This document shows, piece after piece, positions 53,141-64,000 of a DNA stretch of 64,000 nucleotides. How positions within the stretch are numbered: the first letter of the stretch is position 1; every line of letters starts with the position of its first letter. This stretch comes from Mesaphorura yosii (taxonomy: Eukaryota > Arthropoda > Collembola > Poduromorpha > Tullbergiidae), in contig WIXG01000040.1 in the NCBI GenBank assembly GCA_009869945.1, forward strand, positions 62,001-126,000, read 5' to 3'. Under the pieces are notes generated by a model. That model saw nothing but the letters and a program-made list of their open reading frames with translations. It was not told the origin of the DNA and made no database searches. A program made the position numbers and the translations under genes.

Positions 53141-56100
53141 TCAACGATATCTTGCATTGTAGTCATTACCGTAACCGCGTTGCTGTTGATGAGAGGACGA
53201 GCTGCCACTTCCACCGCGACCATCTCGATTTCCCCGATTCTGATAGTTTTGGTTGTTCCCATCTCCCCAGCTTGAACTCGATGAGCCACTTCCACCTCCT
53301 CCTCTTCCGTTCCCGTCGTTTCTCAAGTATGAGGACGATGATCCTCTTCCGCTTGAGTACCTGGGTAGTACGAAAATGCCTTCATGAAATCTTTGAGCCT
53401 GAAGTGGTTAACTTATCTAATCTGAATTCGAGACGCTGCCGTTACGGTGAATCACGATGAAGAAACACATGCCTCTCGGGCGTGTTAGAAACTAATTTAC
53501 TTATGCGGATTTTATTCGGTATGAATCTATTAATCTGCTCTTGCTTGTCTAATTAACTCAGTGCGAATCTAATCTGATTTTACTTTATACTCTATTTGTA
53601 TATTTGTTAAGCGTTTGCTAATTTTGAAGTCAAGCGTCATGTGGCTACTCCATTACAAACCTTTTTGCAATCTCCTCAGATTCCATAAAAAGTCCAAGCC
53701 TACTGGAACTTATACCGACGTTAACGGCAGTATTCCACCTGTCGCATATCCGACTGTGCAAAGGTGTCCACGAAGTCCCCTGCCAGCTTTCCCAAACACA
53801 AATATCACGTTAAAGCATGACTATCTCGCTTAAAACTCAACACGGACTCGCAAGACATTCACATTAACTAGCTGCTTAAAACTCGCTTCCAATTTCCAAG
53901 GCATATATAAAGTTAAAATGTTTACTTACCCTCCTCCGTATCCCCAACTGCTGTAAGATGTGGACTGACTGTAGGATGACGATTGATAACCGTGTGATTG
54001 CTGGTACCGGCCGCCAGTATCATATCGACCTCCACCACTACCACTGTGTCCATCAGCGGCCCGGTACCCGAGTCCTGAATGACTTTCGCCATAATTGGAT
54101 CCACCACGATTCCAGGGGTTAGATCTGCCACCTAAGAATTAAAAGTCAGTCACTCGCCAATTTCGATTAAAGAATATCTGTTTCTAAAAACAAAGTTGAC
54201 AGCTATATTTCGGGTTTACCTTGTCCACCACCGCGAGATCCCCGAAAATTGTCATTTCTGTCATATGTCTGCCGGCTTCCGTAAGAGTTCATCGGTGGAG
54301 TGGCATTGTTATAGTGTTCTCCTCCACCTCCTCGACCTTGTCCGTGTATAAAATGGTTCAGTTGTCTATGTCCAGAAGTGTCAAGACCAGCCCTTTGCCT
54401 AGAGTGTGTCATGCCAATCATTGGACGCCAATTCCTTGAGTCTCTCTCCGATAGGTCTCCTGGCTTGAGAACTTGAGGTGGATCGCTACAAGAATAGAAT
54501 TTTATGAAAATATAACATGTCTATTGAATTTAAAGTGTGTCGGACGTACACTGCCTCGGCATGCCGCTTCGCAGGGAATATAAATCCAGGTTCAAATTTC
54601 GGATCTCTGAACCGAACACTAAAAACCAATAAAAAATATTCAATTTCACCCCAGCGAATTTTAATTTTAACTTGTGGTTTGTGCTAGTCGATTTTATAAA
54701 ATACCAAACAACTTCGTTGTATTCGATATCCAAAAGATCCCTTAATGGAGCCCTCAATGATCTATAAAAATAGAATGCTCGCATGTTAAATGAGGTTACG
54801 TTGTCTTCATGACAGAATTTCATTCGAAAGGTTCATAGAAATTACTTACCCTTTGTAAGGAGTCGCATCGTCAGACAGCAGAACTGTACCGCTCATTCCC
54901 TGCGTCAAAGACGGGTCCAAATCGACGGGACCCGCAGGAGTTACTTGGTTTTCGTAGAGACCAATTAAGAAATCGTATCCTTGATTTTCACGTCTCATGT
55001 AGAGTCGATCATCCCCTCGAACATTTCTTCTAACTAGAACCAAAAGAAGCACCCCAGTGAGTCGCTCACCTCAAAGAACCTTATATCATCCTATGTCAGA
55101 TAAATAAAATTCTCACTTTCGTCATCCGTCAATTTGTCGTAGTAGTTGACCAATGTTGCTTTGAGGCGCTTTTCATCCACAAAAGGCAGCAATGCAACTC
55201 CTTGCCAAGCGAACTTTTTTCCATTCAAATCGACACTGAAATCTTCTGGATAGAAGTCGATTATTGGTGATGCCTGCAGAATAATTAAAATTAGGGTTAC
55301 AGTTTGCAGTTGACTTAAATCAAATAAATCAATAATGAAAACGGCTTACTGGATCATACATCAGTCTACCCCAAGGCTCTGGAACATGAGATCGACTAGC
55401 GGCAGGAAAGACGCTCATGAGTTGTTCGAGTGGCTGAAACTACAACGAATAATTGAAGGTTCAAATAATCGGAGAGATATTCCGACATTTAATTATACAA
55501 GCACAACAGTCACTTACCGGCTTGGTTCCCTTTGGAAAGTCCGTGTTCACGTCAGCAATATTTACAAAATCAGATGCAAATGGAGCATAGTGATAAGGAA
55601 AATACCATTCCCACGATGCGCAGCCCTGAGTCAAATCGAATATAATTTTATAGATTGTCAGGGGTCAGATGTAATGCTGCCGAAGCCGAAGAGAATTTTG
55701 CGTACCTGATAATAATATTGAAGAACCCAACAAATTCCAAGAACGTACTGTCGAGCCACTTCCGCTCTAAACTCATAGTTGTTAGGAGCCGCTCGAAACT
55801 TGGAGTCGTAGTAGCGATCTTTAAATCCGGCTTCCCATAATCTGACCTCGTCATTATCTTCCTCGTCTGAGTCGTCGTGTTTTCTTTTCAATGAAGTGTC
55901 GCTTGCCGAGGGGCTTCCAAAAGATGAATTAGAACCGGTAGAATTGATGCTGCTATTCAGATCCGGACTCGAAAGCTGTTTTTGAATTTCAAATATTAGA
56001 CGTGTAACGTAGCTTCAAAAGTCATTACTCACTAGTGCCAGCATAAACCGAGTTCCAAGCACTTACGTCTTTTCCTTGTATTAACATAGCTTTCATCGCA

Positions 56101-57975
56101 CTTGCAGCATCCCGATTGGACCGAGCTAACGCACCATCCGTTGTTGTATGCATTCCCTGCACTCTCATATTTCTAGCTTCGTGACGTGTATCCCGACCTG
56201 GCATAGGTAGGTTACCGATGGGCTGAATAAAGAAAGGAAAAAAGGAATTAAAATCGAAGCCAAATTACAATATAATTTAATGTGACGTCACTTACAACAG
56301 GTGCAAACTGGCCACGAGGTGTGAATGCAGGCTTGTCGTAGCAATTTGTCGCAAGTCTTTTCCGTTTTTCATCATTCTTCATTCGTTCTTTGAAGCGAAG
56401 TTCATTTTGTTGTCGATTTCTAAAGATTTCATCTTCGACTAACCCAAGTTCGCTTAATATCAGCTGTACTCGACTCAGCGTTACAAATCCACTTTCAGTC
56501 AAATATCCACCAGTTTTGTACACCGTGTCTTTATACAATTTAACGAGTCTGTCAATTGCGCCCTCACGAATTTCAAGCGATGGAAGATGTGGCAGGAAGT
56601 CATTTCCGACGAAGAAACACATCAGAACCCAATCATCGATGGCTCGCTCCAAATCAAATGGAAATGGTAAATTAGGAATTTGCAACTCCTTGGCTAGATA
56701 TTCACGCAGGACATTAATTCGTACGAATATGAACTCCACTTCAGCACTAAAGTCTTGTGTGACGACGAAATTGCCGTCCGCATCCACAGGGGCTTCTTTC
56801 TCAAGGCCCAAACAGTCTTTCATGTCGTGACCAACTTGACCACAAATTTCACATGGGCGAGGCTTATTTGGACGAAACTCCTCTCTGATGATTGTGAAAT
56901 TGGGCTCGTGTGTTGCAAGACCAAGCATAATAAGGTCCGCGTCAGCTCCACATAAACAATGTGCTGTGTTCGGGTCATGTCCTGGCAATGCACGCTGGCG
57001 TCTTATATAATCCATTATCTTGTGTTCTCCTTCGCCGGGAACATTGGCGTCTGACAATATAACCTTGATTCCCTTCCACCCGGGATCGTTGTTCAATCGG
57101 TCGTGAATGTAGAAATGTAGACATTTTGACAAACGATCCATGAATGGTGTGCCCTGAAACAATTACGGAATCAAATTAACTCAAACATATCAATGTGGTT
57201 TTAAGATTTTGTCTAATACGGTAAGTATTCAATTCAAACCGTACGGGAGTAATGCAGTTACTGTCGAAGTGAGTTTCCTTGGGCTTCGGTGGTGGCAAGT
57301 CGCAGCCCTTTGCAGCTAGCTCCTCTCGAATGCGCTCGATCTCAATGAGTTTCTCGTTAGTCTCCTTCGACGCCCGGAAACGTCGGGATCTCTGTTGGTT
57401 CATTTTTGCACGGGGTGCCTAAAAGTAAGGTTATGAATACGAATGAACTATTAGCTTATTGAAACTTTCAAATACATAAACTTTTTTATCTTACCACTCC
57501 ATCAATGGCCATGTACAAAAGTTTTCTGGGTCTAACAATTCGAAACAGACGATCAATGCATTCGAAAATTGCCAACATCATTTCCTCCTCATTCTTGGGC
57601 GCTGGCCTACGAGGAAATTCAACCATTATTGCTTCTAACTATTCAAATGTAAATGGTAGAATACTCTTGTCTTACTTGTCTTCTGGATGTGTGCATGGAT
57701 GAATAATGCCGTTCATATCCAAGTACAAATTATCAAACTCGACCCCATTTGGATTTGGCTTGCTCGTATCCTCCGGAACCACGGTTCCATCAATGTTCTT
57801 CGGCTATCCAACGAATCACACATATTTTATTTCTTACATATTACATTCATATCTAGAATTTCGAATTATTGGAGCCCATTAGCTAACTTCCTAACATTAC
57901 CTTCTCTTCGATGCAGTGTACAATGACACTGGGGTACTTCCTCGTTAACCAACGGAAGAATGCTGGAACTCCCAT
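53141..57975 (-). CDS. Xrn2: Nuclear 5'-3' exoribonuclease 2 (Xrn2/Rat1)
   Basis: Degrades 5'-monophosphate RNA in the nucleus; the family acts in torpedo termination of Pol II and in rRNA processing. Sixteen coding exons in transcript order: 57975-57901, 57803-57676, 57606-57495, 57418-57245, 57153-56296, 56222-56067, 55975-55706, 55625-55518, 55433-55350, 55273-55117, 55033-54850, 54761-54705, 54618-54550, 54485-54220, 54131-53930, 53360-53141; 1039 residues. The start [20 protein letters not shown] is the family N terminus. Acidic catalytic residues are present: Asp54 in LDMNG, Asp103 in MAIDG, Glu204/206 in [17 protein letters not shown], Asp234/236 in [19 protein letters not shown] and Asp348 in [18 protein letters not shown]. 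The zinc knuckle [14 protein letters not shown] (264-277) marks Xrn2 rather than Xrn1. [10 protein letters not shown] is a likely nuclear localisation signal. The C-terminal region is Gly/Ser/Tyr/Arg-rich with scattered RG. The small exon 54761-54705 uses donor GTATTT, chosen because it restores NEVVCVRFRDP. Confidence 0.95.
53361..53929 (-). other. Last Xrn2 intron, 569 bp
   Basis: The longest Xrn2 intron lies between the last two Gly/Ser-rich exons, with donor GTAAGT and acceptor CTACCCAG. The other Xrn2 introns are roughly 65-100 bp. No exon was recognised inside it. Confidence 0.7.
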
Positions 57976-58660
57976 TGTAAGTCCTTCGGTTGATCAGCAG
58001 TAGCCAGCAAGTGCGTGGATGTCGAAAATTTCCCCTGGATTGGCAACAAGTTGACGCAAATCTAGATGCGATGTGGATTTAATGACGATAAATTTTGAAT
58101 TTATTCATCTAGCGTATTAAGAACTGAAAGAATATTGAATTTTGGAGAGTAGTTAAGGATTAGTAGTGTAATAAAGACGAGTCACTCTTAGGGCTGAGGC
58201 TATGGTTAACTGGTGTAAAATGTTTGAGACACTGAGGATCCATGCTGCTGTGGTGTGTGATGATGTGCAAACTCTGAGCTGCAATTTCACTAGCGACGAT
58301 TTTGAGTTTTTAGTTATTGGTGACTGTCAATTAAACTGCCCAACTAACCTGACGATGGACGAGAACGACACGACACGACTCGACTTTCATATAAAATGCT
58401 GCTGTTGGGATTCCCTCTCTTCCTTGCCAATGCTACGACCATGTTTTAGCCGGCAAAATACTTTATTCCACATGTTCACGTTGCCGAATTGATTGATTAA
58501 CTAATTTTGGTGATCATGATTCGCAATGATCATACAGTACTACCACTACTACGCATAGTACACATGTTAATCTAATTAGCATCTATGTAATAAGTGAAAT
58601 GCTGGCAATGTAAACATTTGACGGATCGGCGTACTCCAAGGTGTAATTAACTTCATTGAA
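57976..58660. promoter_or_regulatory. Divergent promoter region of Xrn2 and mRpS5
   Basis: The start codons of Xrn2 (minus, 57975) and the mitochondrial ribosomal protein gene (plus, 58661) are 685 bp apart and point away from each other, so both promoters and 5' UTRs must lie here unless distant exons exist. A plus-strand frame of 96 codons (58202-58492) has no family resemblance. No core promoter motif stands out. Confidence 0.55.
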
Positions 58661-60680
58661 ATGAGTTGCATAATCGGATCCAAGCTACAGTCCCTCGTTC
58701 CTTTGATGAGGAACCTCAGATTGTGCAATGTGGCCAATTATGAGAAGACTGCTTTGTTCAATGGCATCAATGGAAGTTATTACGATAGCACCAGGAACAC
58801 AAGTTTCTTCAATAAAGGTTAGAAAATCAGTAATATCATATCGTATCATCAACTTGAAAGATCAATGAAAGTTGGTCAATGTATGTGCATAATAATTTGT
58901 TTAGTGACTGCTGCTGAGCTGTGGAAAGGTGTGACAAGTGTCAGCAATGCGGGGAAGAAGCGCGGCCGTGGTAAAGGCGTTGGCAAAAAGACAGCAAAAG
59001 ATCTTAACAAGGGACAAGTCATTGGAGTTGGTAAGCGTCAACTCAACTGTCACCCATTTTTATTTATTTTTGCCAGACCTGAACTAATTCTGAAATCATT
59101 TTGTGTTACTTCCTACAGGACAGGCTAATATTGTATGGCCGGGTCTCAACGCCCCAGTGATAAGAGGAAAGGAGTTGGTCGAGCAAGTTCAGCTTCCCCT
59201 TGATCCTGAGAGAGAAGCCAAGCTATTAAAGATGCGTGATTCAATGGGTGTGTTTCGACCGCTAACCCTCAGTCCGCTGGAACGGGGTTGGTCAGGTATT
59301 CGCATGCACGGGAGAAGTGTTGGCCCTCCTGATCCAATCGGTCAAGGTAAATACTAAATACAATCGTTAAGTTATGGTTAACAATAACCTGACAATGGTA
59401 GCGGCATTTTCCAACTTATTCTTGGGTTTCCTGCATTTGCGCAGATACCTTCGAGGGATTTGACACGAAGATATTAGAGGTAAGAATAATGCTGAAGCAA
59501 CAGCTGAGAGCTGAATGAACGTATGGGCATAACATGTAGTTATGATTGATGTGTCTAGATGAAAACTACTACAACCATGGACGGGCATCTGGGCCGAAAG
59601 AAGAGGTTCAGTGTGCTGGCATTCACCGGGAATATGGCGGGATTGGGTGGTTTTGCAGTTGGAAAGAGTCCTGAAGGTCGTGCGGCTATCCGAAGAGCTA
59701 AAAATCGGGCGGGCCAAAAATTAATTTATGTAGAACGCTATAATGACCACACAGGTAAAGTAATTCCCTTCTTTTTTCTTTGCCCAAGACTACACTACAA
59801 CGGAAATCGCTTGTTCTTTTCCAGTGTTACATGATTTCTTCTGTCGGTTTGGTGCAACTAAAATATTCGTGTACAAGAAACCCGAAGGATTCGGTTTAGT
59901 CTGTCATAGAGCCATTCGGGAAATGTGCAAGTTAATCGGAATCAAAGACATTTATGCAAAAATTGAGGGCAATACCAAGAACGTGCAACATGTGACAAAG
60001 GCATTTTTACTTGGCCTTCTCCAGCAGGTATTATTCGGTTAAATTTCATCATTGCAACTTAACTCATGTTGAAAATAATTGTGGTATGATGTTCTAGAAA
60101 CCGTATCAAAACCTTGCGGAAGATAAGAAGCTGTTTCTTGTGGAGCAGAGAGAAGAAAATGGGAATTTGCCAGTTGTAATTGCTGCACCATCAAGATGCA
60201 GAACAGAAAAAGAAATTCCGTCGACTGAACCTTTAGACTTTTCACAGGTACCATCATCGTCAAATTAGACTGCACTAGCTCAGTCTGGGAATCAGCCAAC
60301 TCGTTTACCATTTCAAAAATCGCAACTGTATATTATTTCATTTCCAATATGATTGCAGGTTGCTCTGGATGACCGAATTGCTCTCCGTAGAAAGCATTAC
60401 GCGCCATTCTTCACGAAACTCGAAAGTTGGGAAAATCATTTAAAAAAATCCGAGTATCGTCGCAATCATCCACAGGTAAGAAGAATACAGCTACAACAAC
60501 AAGATTCTAATTTGAAAACTTTCAAACAAATTAGCTTTCTGTAATCTGCAGGTTAGAATACAATTAGCCGCAGAGTATGGGTATGGCAAGTCACACTTAA
60601 CGAAAACATATCCGGAATGCGACGAAACTTATAAACGGAAGCTGAGGGAGAAGAAAGCTCAACAAGAAGCCTCGGAGTAA
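58661..60680 (+). CDS. mRpS5: Mitochondrial small-subunit ribosomal protein S5 (uS5m)
   Basis: Structural protein of the mitoribosomal small subunit. Nine coding exons: 58661-58817, 58905-59030, 59119-59346, 59445-59479, 59559-59754, 59825-60027, 60098-60247, 60359-60475, 60552-60680; 446 residues (human 430). The start is the first ATG of a frame whose N terminus (MSCIIGSKLQSLVPLMRNLR) is basic and nearly acid-free, fitting a mitochondrial presequence. Mitochondrial features follow: TSFFNKVTAAELWKGV, a basic KKRGRGK segment, GQANIVWPGLNAP and ERGWSGI...GPPDP. The S5 RNA-binding domain has VLAFTGNMAGLGGFAVGK and AKNRAGQKLIYVERYNDHT; the C-terminal S5 domain has GLVCHRAIREMCKLIGIKD. A lysine-rich tail ends at the stop 60678-60680. 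The first donor is GTTAGA, weaker than the others, but the phase fits and gives FFNKVTAAELW. Confidence 0.95.
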
Positions 60681-60737
60681 TATAATCGACTTAAATGAGC
60701 AAATTGAAACTTGGAAGTCGTCGTTTTCTATAAAAAA

Positions 60738-60743
60738 AATAAA
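60738..60743 (+). terminator. Candidate poly(A) signal of mRpS5
   Basis: AATAAA 58 nt after the stop codon, followed by a GT-rich stretch (TGTGTATGTTAG), a good cleavage context. Confidence 0.65.
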
Positions 60744-60862
60744 TGTTCATATGTGTATGTTAGTAAAGTGCACGGATTTTTATTTCGATCGTCCAAAAGA
60801 GAAGTGGATTTCTAAGACAAAGATTAAAAGTCAACAATTTACTTTTGTAGTTAGTGCGATGT

Positions 60863-60868
60863 TTTATT
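60863..60868 (-). terminator. Candidate poly(A) signal of Skp1
   Basis: TTTATT on the plus strand is AATAAA for Skp1, about 215 nt after its stop codon. A second copy lies at 60779-60784. Confidence 0.5.
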
Positions 60869-61082
60869 AATTGAAACGCATCGTATTACACGTGATGAAA
60901 TCAAATACAATTACAAGGTTTAGATTGGAGGGTACGCTGGTACGCTACTTTATACATGAGGAAAATGTTTAAATCAACTTCATCTATCAACACTGCTGTG
61001 AAAAGAATGGTTAATGAAGTTTAACGTGTAGGTGTAGCCTCCTCAGATTAAATAGGACAATCCCATTTCGCTTCTTTCCATT

Positions 61083-61766
<684 letters not shown>

Positions 61767-62461
61767 CCTAGTAGATGGGATACTAAAAAACCAATTTAGC
61801 TAAATCACTGCTTGACCCAAGCCGTGGACTGGACCGCCGACTGTTGGTTGGCATTGGCCTTTCATTTAAGCGAGCAGTTAGGACTTACCTCAACCTCAAC
61901 AAAATCAGGAATTAAAATTCTTCTCGGTTGAATGTATTTAGTACTTGCTAATCTTGACCCAAATTGGTTAAATTGTATAAAATATTGCAACCTTCAACTG
62001 ATCACGACTTTCCACAACTGGTAGAACACTGGAATCGAATTCAATTCAGAAGCGAAGGTTCGAAGAGACGCAGCATGAGAAAAACTCCGTGATGTTTTTT
62101 CGAAGCTCTTGAGTCGCTTTCATCAAAGGCAGGCCGAGCCACTCTTTACCATTGTTTGCTGTTGCGGCTCTCTTGCTCTCTGCTTCAGAGATAGTTCTGC
62201 CACCTTGTTGGGCCAGCAGCAGCGCTCAATTCATGCAAAAATCCTAATCATTTTGTAGATGTCATCTGCGCATGCATAGATCATGTGCTAACTGAGCGCA
62301 AAGGCCTGTATCCAAGTCTCCATTCCTTTTGGATCCAGAATTTGGAATTCTTCTCTGCTAATTCTGCTTGCGTTTAACTGAGGATCATTTAAGGCCCGCT
62401 ACCGCGCCGATTGGGCCGAAGCAGTTGAATTAAGCAGGAGGTTCCGTCACCTGGGGTCAAC
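61767..62461. promoter_or_regulatory. Divergent promoter region of Skp1 and the 83-residue membrane-protein gene
   Basis: The start codons are 695 bp apart and divergent, so this interval should hold both promoters and 5' UTRs. No coding frame was recognised and no core element is distinctive. Confidence 0.5.
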
Positions 62462-62992
62462 ATGGATCAAATCGGTACATTGTAAGTAAATCCTCTTTTA
62501 ATTGTAGTAGTCAAATTCTACCCTCTGCTCGTTGAAAAATAATTGATGCGTGGACTTCATCAAGTATCCTTACTCCAGAAAATATGAGTACCATTCCGAT
62601 CCTAAATGTGTCGATGATTTTGCTGTGTTGCAGTTTAAATACTATCTTCAAGGGAATAAACCCGGATCCAAACTCGCCAAGGACAATGAAGTATCCGTAC
62701 ACACTTGGGGCGCAGATTGCACATTTTCCATTCAAGTTCTATTACAAGAACAATATTGTGTTTCGATACTATATGTATGCGGTTATTTTAAGCGCGCCTA
62801 TCTTCTACAAGATTCATAAGCTAGGTGAGTTACTTTGGTGGCCAGTATTCTTGATCCGAGGGTGAACAATTAGTTAATCATGCTTTTATTTTCTCTGTTC
62901 TAGCTAATTCACCTGGAAGCTATCAGAAGTTGGCTGACTACAGAGCTAAAGAGAAGAGAGAAGAAGAAGAACACCAGAAGCATCTTCTCTAA
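62462..62992 (+). CDS. Small single-pass membrane protein, function unknown
   Basis: Three coding exons, 62462-62481, 62682-62824 and 62904-62992, give 83 residues. The first exon is only 20 nt (ATGGATCAAATCGGTACATT, then donor GTAAGT). The acceptor CCAAG before 62682 is the one that keeps the frame and reads MDQIGTLTMKYPYTLGAQIA. Aromatic/basic HFPFKFYYKNN precedes one hydrophobic segment (about residues 36-54, RYYMYAVILSAPIFYKIHKL), and a charged tail with KREEEE ends HQKHLL. Size, early position of the hydrophobic segment and charged helical tail resemble small accessory subunits of mitochondrial membrane complexes, but I cannot name a family and do not assign one. AATAAA at 63156-63161 closes the transcript. 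The gene structure is convincing; the function is open. Confidence 0.75.
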
Positions 62993-63155
62993 ATAATAAG
63001 CACCAACAAAACTTAAGCAAGAGACAGAATTCGAAATTGTTCTATGAATCTGTAAAATGTTCATCAATGTAGCCAGTTGTAGAAGTTTAACTCGCGAGTT
63101 CAATTCATGCGAAATTGTGAACTCTTAGTCATGATGTGTATGAGAAAAGGCACAA

Positions 63156-63161
63156 AATAAA
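63156..63161 (+). terminator. Candidate poly(A) signal of the small membrane-protein gene
   Basis: AATAAA 164 nt after the stop codon at 62990-62992, with no other gene between. Confidence 0.6.
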
Positions 63162-63200
63162 TACCATTGAAGTGAACTCACTTTTAGTGCAACCAAAAAA

Positions 63201-63206
63201 TTTATT
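63201..63206 (-). terminator. Candidate minus-strand poly(A) signal at the right edge
   Basis: TTTATT on the plus strand, read as AATAAA on the minus strand. It would suit a gene entering from the right and ending near 63581, and sits about 40 bp beyond the plus-strand signal of the neighbouring gene. Confidence 0.35.
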
Positions 63207-63580
63207 GAATATATTGGTAGGATTGATGAAATCGTTGACCGTTCATTTAAGTTGAATGTGTAAGATGATACCCATGAGCATGAAGTGGAAGCCAAAAATA
63301 TATGTACAAAAATCGCTCTTCAAATCTCAAAATTCTTATGGCGTCTTCCAATTGTTTCAATTCAGTGGATTAACTAATGGAGCCGGAGATCTATTCCCAT
63401 TACTCTTGAGCGATTTTATCATATCTAGCCATGTGACAGAGTAAGTGCGGCCTTGAGACTTCGCCAAAGCCAACTGAAACTGTTACTGGATTCCTGCTTT
63501 TGGGACAGTCAAAAAGTTCTCATTGCTCAATCCTTCACCACTTTCATGGGGATTTTTCCACCAGAAACTACACAAACAGA

Positions 63581-64000
63581 CTACACTGCCTGCGTTAAAG
63601 GGTAATGGCCACGCCACAGTGACCCGCACTCACTGCAATAAAAAGTTCAACTTTTCCTCTCAGTTTATCAGTCGTGATGAATTGGTAAATCCGTGCGTAC
63701 AGAAGATATTATTCTTACGCCCACTTAAGACTCCTGCAATCATGTGATGAAAATCTGGATGCACGTTTTGGGAAATGAAATTAAGGTCAAATAAAAATAT
63801 GCTGATAAGAAAATACATTTTGTCAACAAAAACAAACCAGCATGTGCTTTAAATGCTTCAACTTCATGTCATCTTTCTGTATTATGTGTGTTTTCTGACT
63901 GATTGACATGGTGGACTTGCAGAGTATACACTTCACGCAACGCTCTTGATAAAGCCTCCAGTCTCCGCCTCACTTCATCCACGCCGAAGAAAGGTGGACA
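63581..64000 (-). CDS. Possible 3' end of an unidentified gene, cut by the window edge
   Basis: Tentative. On the minus strand 64000-63930 is open and looks coding (PPFFGVDEVRRRLEALSRAL, an amphipathic charged helix), with a possible donor GTATAC in phase 2. An acceptor TTTTTATTGCAG before 63632 continues in that phase as ECGSLWRGHYPLTQAV and stops at 63583-63581. A 15-nt micro-exon at 63733-63719 (donor GTAAGA) would also keep the frame, inserting SLKWA. I do not recognise the protein. The pieces are short, so the whole model could be chance; the nearby minus-strand poly(A) signal is the only independent support. Confidence 0.3.

Larger units (their letters stand above)
60681..61082. other. 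Converging 3' UTRs of mRpS5 and Skp1
   Basis: AATAAA on the plus strand at 60738-60743 ends mRpS5 about 60 nt after its stop. On the minus strand AATAAA occurs at 60863-60868 and 60779-60784, giving Skp1 a 3' UTR of about 0.2-0.3 kb. With the distal signal the two transcripts would meet or overlap. No coding sequence is present. Confidence 0.6.
62993..63580. other. 3' UTR of the small membrane-protein gene and flanking DNA
   Basis: The stretch to about 63180 is the 3' UTR of the upstream gene. The rest has no recognised gene; a minus-strand open stretch at 63365-63480 may be 3' UTR of the tentative gene to the right. Confidence 0.45.

Noticed and set aside
56390-56955. Plus-strand frames of 146 and 66 codons
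   Set aside because: Antisense to the large Xrn2 exon, whose minus-strand reading is unmistakable.
58202-58492. Plus-strand frame of 96 codons between Xrn2 and mRpS5
   Set aside because: No resemblance to known proteins, no splice or poly(A) context, and it lies in a divergent promoter interval.
63365-63480. Minus-strand open stretch as a terminal coding exon of the right-edge gene
   Set aside because: It looks somewhat protein-like but is preceded by an in-frame stop and lacks a convincing acceptor; more likely 3' UTR.

Overview
The window is nuclear DNA of an animal, almost certainly an arthropod. Six protein-coding genes can be followed through GT-AG introns, and the Numb and Pointed proteins resemble the Drosophila forms more than the vertebrate ones. 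Housekeeping introns are mostly 60-110 bp, the DNA is AT-rich, and the intergenic and long-intron DNA is simple. A crustacean of the Daphnia type would fit, but that is a guess from style. All exon borders were derived by hand from splice sites, reading phase and family alignment from memory. Every multi-exon model closes in frame.

Layout. (1) 1-12003: no coding exon recognised; upstream flank or 5' introns of the first gene. (2) 12004-35476, plus strand: the 3' seven coding exons of an ETS transcription factor orthologous to Drosophila pointed (P2-type, Ets1/2 family). It carries the MAPK site, the PNT/SAM domain, long low-complexity linkers and the ETS DNA-binding domain, with introns of 8.3, 2.5 and 9.9 kb; its 3' UTR probably runs to about 37.7 kb. 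(3) 38878-42754, plus: DCAF5, a WD40 substrate receptor of CUL4-DDB1 ubiquitin ligases, 12 coding exons. (4) 44485-47393, minus: numb, the endocytic adaptor and Notch inhibitor, 8 coding exons, tail to tail with DCAF5. (5) 47394-53140: 5.7 kb upstream of numb with no supported gene. (6) 53141-57975, minus: Xrn2/Rat1 nuclear 5'-3' exoribonuclease, 16 coding exons. (7) 58661-60680, plus: mitochondrial ribosomal protein S5. (8) 61083-61766, minus: Skp1. (9) 62462-62992, plus: an 83-residue single-pass membrane protein I cannot name. (10) 63581-64000, minus: possible 3' end of a further gene cut by the window edge.

Two regimes lie side by side. The left half is a developmental regulator spread over more than 25 kb of mostly noncoding DNA, with short pentanucleotide repeats. 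The right end is a compact housekeeping block in which strands alternate, so genes share either a roughly 0.7-kb divergent promoter region or a tail-to-tail terminus. Functionally, pnt (Ras/MAPK output) and numb (Notch inhibition) are developmental signalling genes, while DCAF5 and Skp1 belong to two different cullin-RING ligase systems. I found no rRNA, tRNA, CRISPR array, transposase, reverse transcriptase or other clear mobile-element gene, and no evidence for a new multi-gene system; the least explained items are listed as findings.
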